Assembly: GCA_934541205.1 (NCBI GenBank) | Contig: CAKTDK010000122.1 | Location: 1 to 5,770, forward strand | Direction: 5' to 3' | DNA from: an uncultured Eubacteriales bacterium | Lineage (GTDB): Bacteria > Bacillota > Clostridia > Oscillospirales > RGIG7773 | DNA length: 5,770 nt | Shown here: positions 4,591-5,770 of the stretch, piece after piece | How the letters are laid out: each line of letters opens with the position of its first letter | How positions within the stretch are numbered: position 1 is the first letter of the stretch | The notes under the pieces: model-generated | What the model was told of the DNA's origin: nothing | Databases searched by the model: none | The model's input: the letters and a program-made list of their open reading frames with translations, nothing else | Translations under genes and position numbers: made by a program

Positions 4591-5004
4591 TTAATTACTC
4601 TCCTTTGTATAAATTAAATTTATTTGTATTTGATATGTGCCTAAATCCCAGCCGTCAGAAACATTCATTAACATAATGTTGCTTAAATCAAGGCTGTCAA
4701 CTGTTATGTTGTTTCCAAAGTCGGGATAAATATAATTATCATTGTTTTCTTCCACCCAATCGCAGAAAACTTCTAAAAAATCATAGTTTTCTGCAATTTC
4801 AAACTGTTCTGAAACAGGTCTTTTGGCAAGAAAAATAAAATTTCTTTTGTACTTTTTGTTTCCCAATACATCTTTTGAAACAAGTCCGTTTCCTACCGGA
4901 TATATTGCATAAGAATTGTTGTTTTCTCCCACTCTTTCAAGTTCGACAATCTCTATATCAGGGAACTTTTTAATGTATTCAATAAGTGCCTGAGTAATAC
5001 TCAT
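4591..5004 (-). CDS. Minor capsid 3-like protein / tail terminator
   Basis: This 137-residue protein begins MSITQALIEYIKKFPDIEIVELERVGENN, an N-terminal helix followed by beta strands. A VFCDWVEENN helix region lies at about 84-93, and the C-terminus (YQIQINLIYTKESN) reads like the last strand. The pattern matches the minor capsid 3 family of Gram-positive phages, which sits where tail terminator proteins sit and caps the tail at the head side. The terminator role is inferred from position. Its ATG overlaps the TGA of the upstream gene by 4 nt (ATGA), with AGGAGG upstream, so the two are translationally coupled. Confidence 0.8.
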   Translation of the reverse strand: MSITQALIEYIKKFPDIEIVELERVGENNNSYAIYPVGNGLVSKDVLGNKKYKRNFIFLAKRPVSEQFEIAENYDFLEVFCDWVEENNDNYIYPDFGNNITVDSLDLSNIMLMNVSDGWDLGTYQIQINLIYTKESN

Positions 5005-5453
5005 TTTGCTCTGCCTCCTACCATTTTTGCTGTAATTCTCACTATCTTATCTCCTTTATCTTTAAACATTCTATCAACCCAAAATGCTCCCCGTTTAGGT
5101 GCTCCCTGAAACTCTAAATCTTTATCCGTCAGTACTTTTTGTACATTTGGTCTAGACCACATTTCCCCGCTTACCGGATCATAAAAACAGCCTTTTCTTG
5201 TAATAGGATCAACCATCAATTTTCCGTACCACAAATACCTTGCATAAGGAGAATTATATTTTAAATAATTATCTCCTATTTCCATATTGGCTCTTTTTCC
5301 TAAGTTTCCGCTTCTGAATGGAGTATACGGAGCAGATTCTTTATATACAGTTTCAGTAAAAAATTTTTGTACTTTACCGTTTTTATCAAGCCCTCGTTTA
5401 AGCAGTATTTTTTGAGTATCATTCATTTTAAGCTTTACAGTTAAGTTTTTCAT
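5001..5453 (-). CDS. Minor capsid 2-like protein (head-tail connector)
   Basis: This 150-residue basic protein has an N-terminal helix with many Lys residues. It then shows the block APYTPFRSGNL (41-51), followed by YNSPYARYLWYGKLM (66-80). The combination of a TPfrsGnL turn and a Y..PYAryl.yG motif is typical of minor capsid 2 and of HK97 gp10-like connector proteins. Near the C-terminus is GAFWVDRMF (122-130), also usual for the family. It probably helps join the head to the tail. The ATG at 5453 overlaps the TAA of the upstream gene by one base (TAATG), with a GAGGG site about 8 nt before it. Confidence 0.88.
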   Translation of the reverse strand: MKNLTVKLKMNDTQKILLKRGLDKNGKVQKFFTETVYKESAPYTPFRSGNLGKRANMEIGDNYLKYNSPYARYLWYGKLMVDPITRKGCFYDPVSGEMWSRPNVQKVLTDKDLEFQGAPKRGAFWVDRMFKDKGDKIVRITAKMVGGRAK

Positions 5454-5770
5454 TATCTGCCCTCAATGCTTATATGTCTTATATACTGACTTCCGAAATT
5501 GTTATACTCTATTTTGTCAATAACAAAAGCATTATCCAAATCGTTTTTGCTTTTTATGGAAGTCTCATATTTTCCCCTTGCGACAATATCTCCTTTGTTA
5601 ACTGTTATATCATCACTCCAAGGAATTAAAAGAGATAAAGATTTTATATTTTCCCTTTGGTTTGTTTTTACATCAATTTTATATCTCTCTTTCCAATATA
5701 CCTTTGAAATATATAACGGAACATATCCGTTATTAGTTTTATTGAAAACAGTACAAGACGCATTGCAAAA
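5453..5770 (-). CDS. Minor capsid 1-like protein, C-terminal part (start off the window)
   Basis: An open minus-strand frame of 105 codons runs from the window edge to a TAA at 5453-5455. It reads from FCNASCTVFNK, through LLIPWSDDITVNKGDIVARGKYE near its middle, to NNFGSQYIRHISIEGR at the end. The small beta-rich plan, the KGDIVARG block and the FGS....H..IEG ending fit the minor capsid 1 family, which lies directly before minor capsid 2 in Gram-positive phages. Family members are usually only slightly longer, so just a few N-terminal residues are probably missing. The stop overlaps the next gene by one base. Confidence 0.78.
   Translation of the reverse strand, partial: FCNASCTVFNKTNNGYVPLYISKVYWKERYKIDVKTNQRENIKSLSLLIPWSDDITVNKGDIVARGKYETSIKSKNDLDNAFVIDKIEYNNFGSQYIRHISIEGR

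Overview
The window is AT-rich and almost wholly coded on the minus strand. It reads as part of the head-tail and tail morphogenesis block of a siphovirus-type phage or prophage of a low-GC Gram-positive host. Strong AGGAGG ribosome sites, AT-rich codons and the protein families point to Bacillota, probably Clostridia. Species cannot be told from the sequence, and integrated versus free phage cannot be decided because no integrase or attachment site is visible.

Reading along the minus strand (right to left), the structural genes are tightly packed. They are the 3' part of a minor capsid 1-like gene (5453-5770), minor capsid 2-like (5001-5453), minor capsid 3-like or tail-terminator gene (4591-5004), major tail tube protein (4067-4588), a small tail-assembly protein (3633-4052, GTG start), and the Gp15-family protein (3074-3619). 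The 5' part of the tape measure gene follows at 1-932. This is the usual order for such phages, except that Gp15 and the tape measure are separated by about 2.1 kb.

That 2.1 kb holds an independently expressed cargo cassette. A strong promoter 8 nt after the Gp15 stop drives two genes: a zinc ribbon + TM2 membrane protein (2562-2990) and a zinc ribbon + transmembrane + DUF3862-like protein (2086-2535). A second unit, with its own promoter and a terminator abutting its stop codon, encodes a PH-like domain fused to a split zinc ribbon with a glycine-rich insert (1048-1665). All three products share a CxxC...CxxC zinc-binding plan. The layout suggests morons (lysogenic-conversion genes), possibly acting at the host envelope.

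The 420 bp between the cargo units (1666-2085) contain no clear protein gene but are dense with signals. There are three good promoters (two divergent back to back, one convergent), two predicted short RNAs with 5' hairpins and 3' terminators, further terminator hairpins, and a 59-codon plus-strand ORF with a hydrophobic segment. The minus-strand RNA is antisense to the 3' part of that ORF. The architecture resembles a type I toxin-antitoxin or paired small-RNA locus, or a remnant of one. This is the most novel-looking part of the window and is inference from signals alone.
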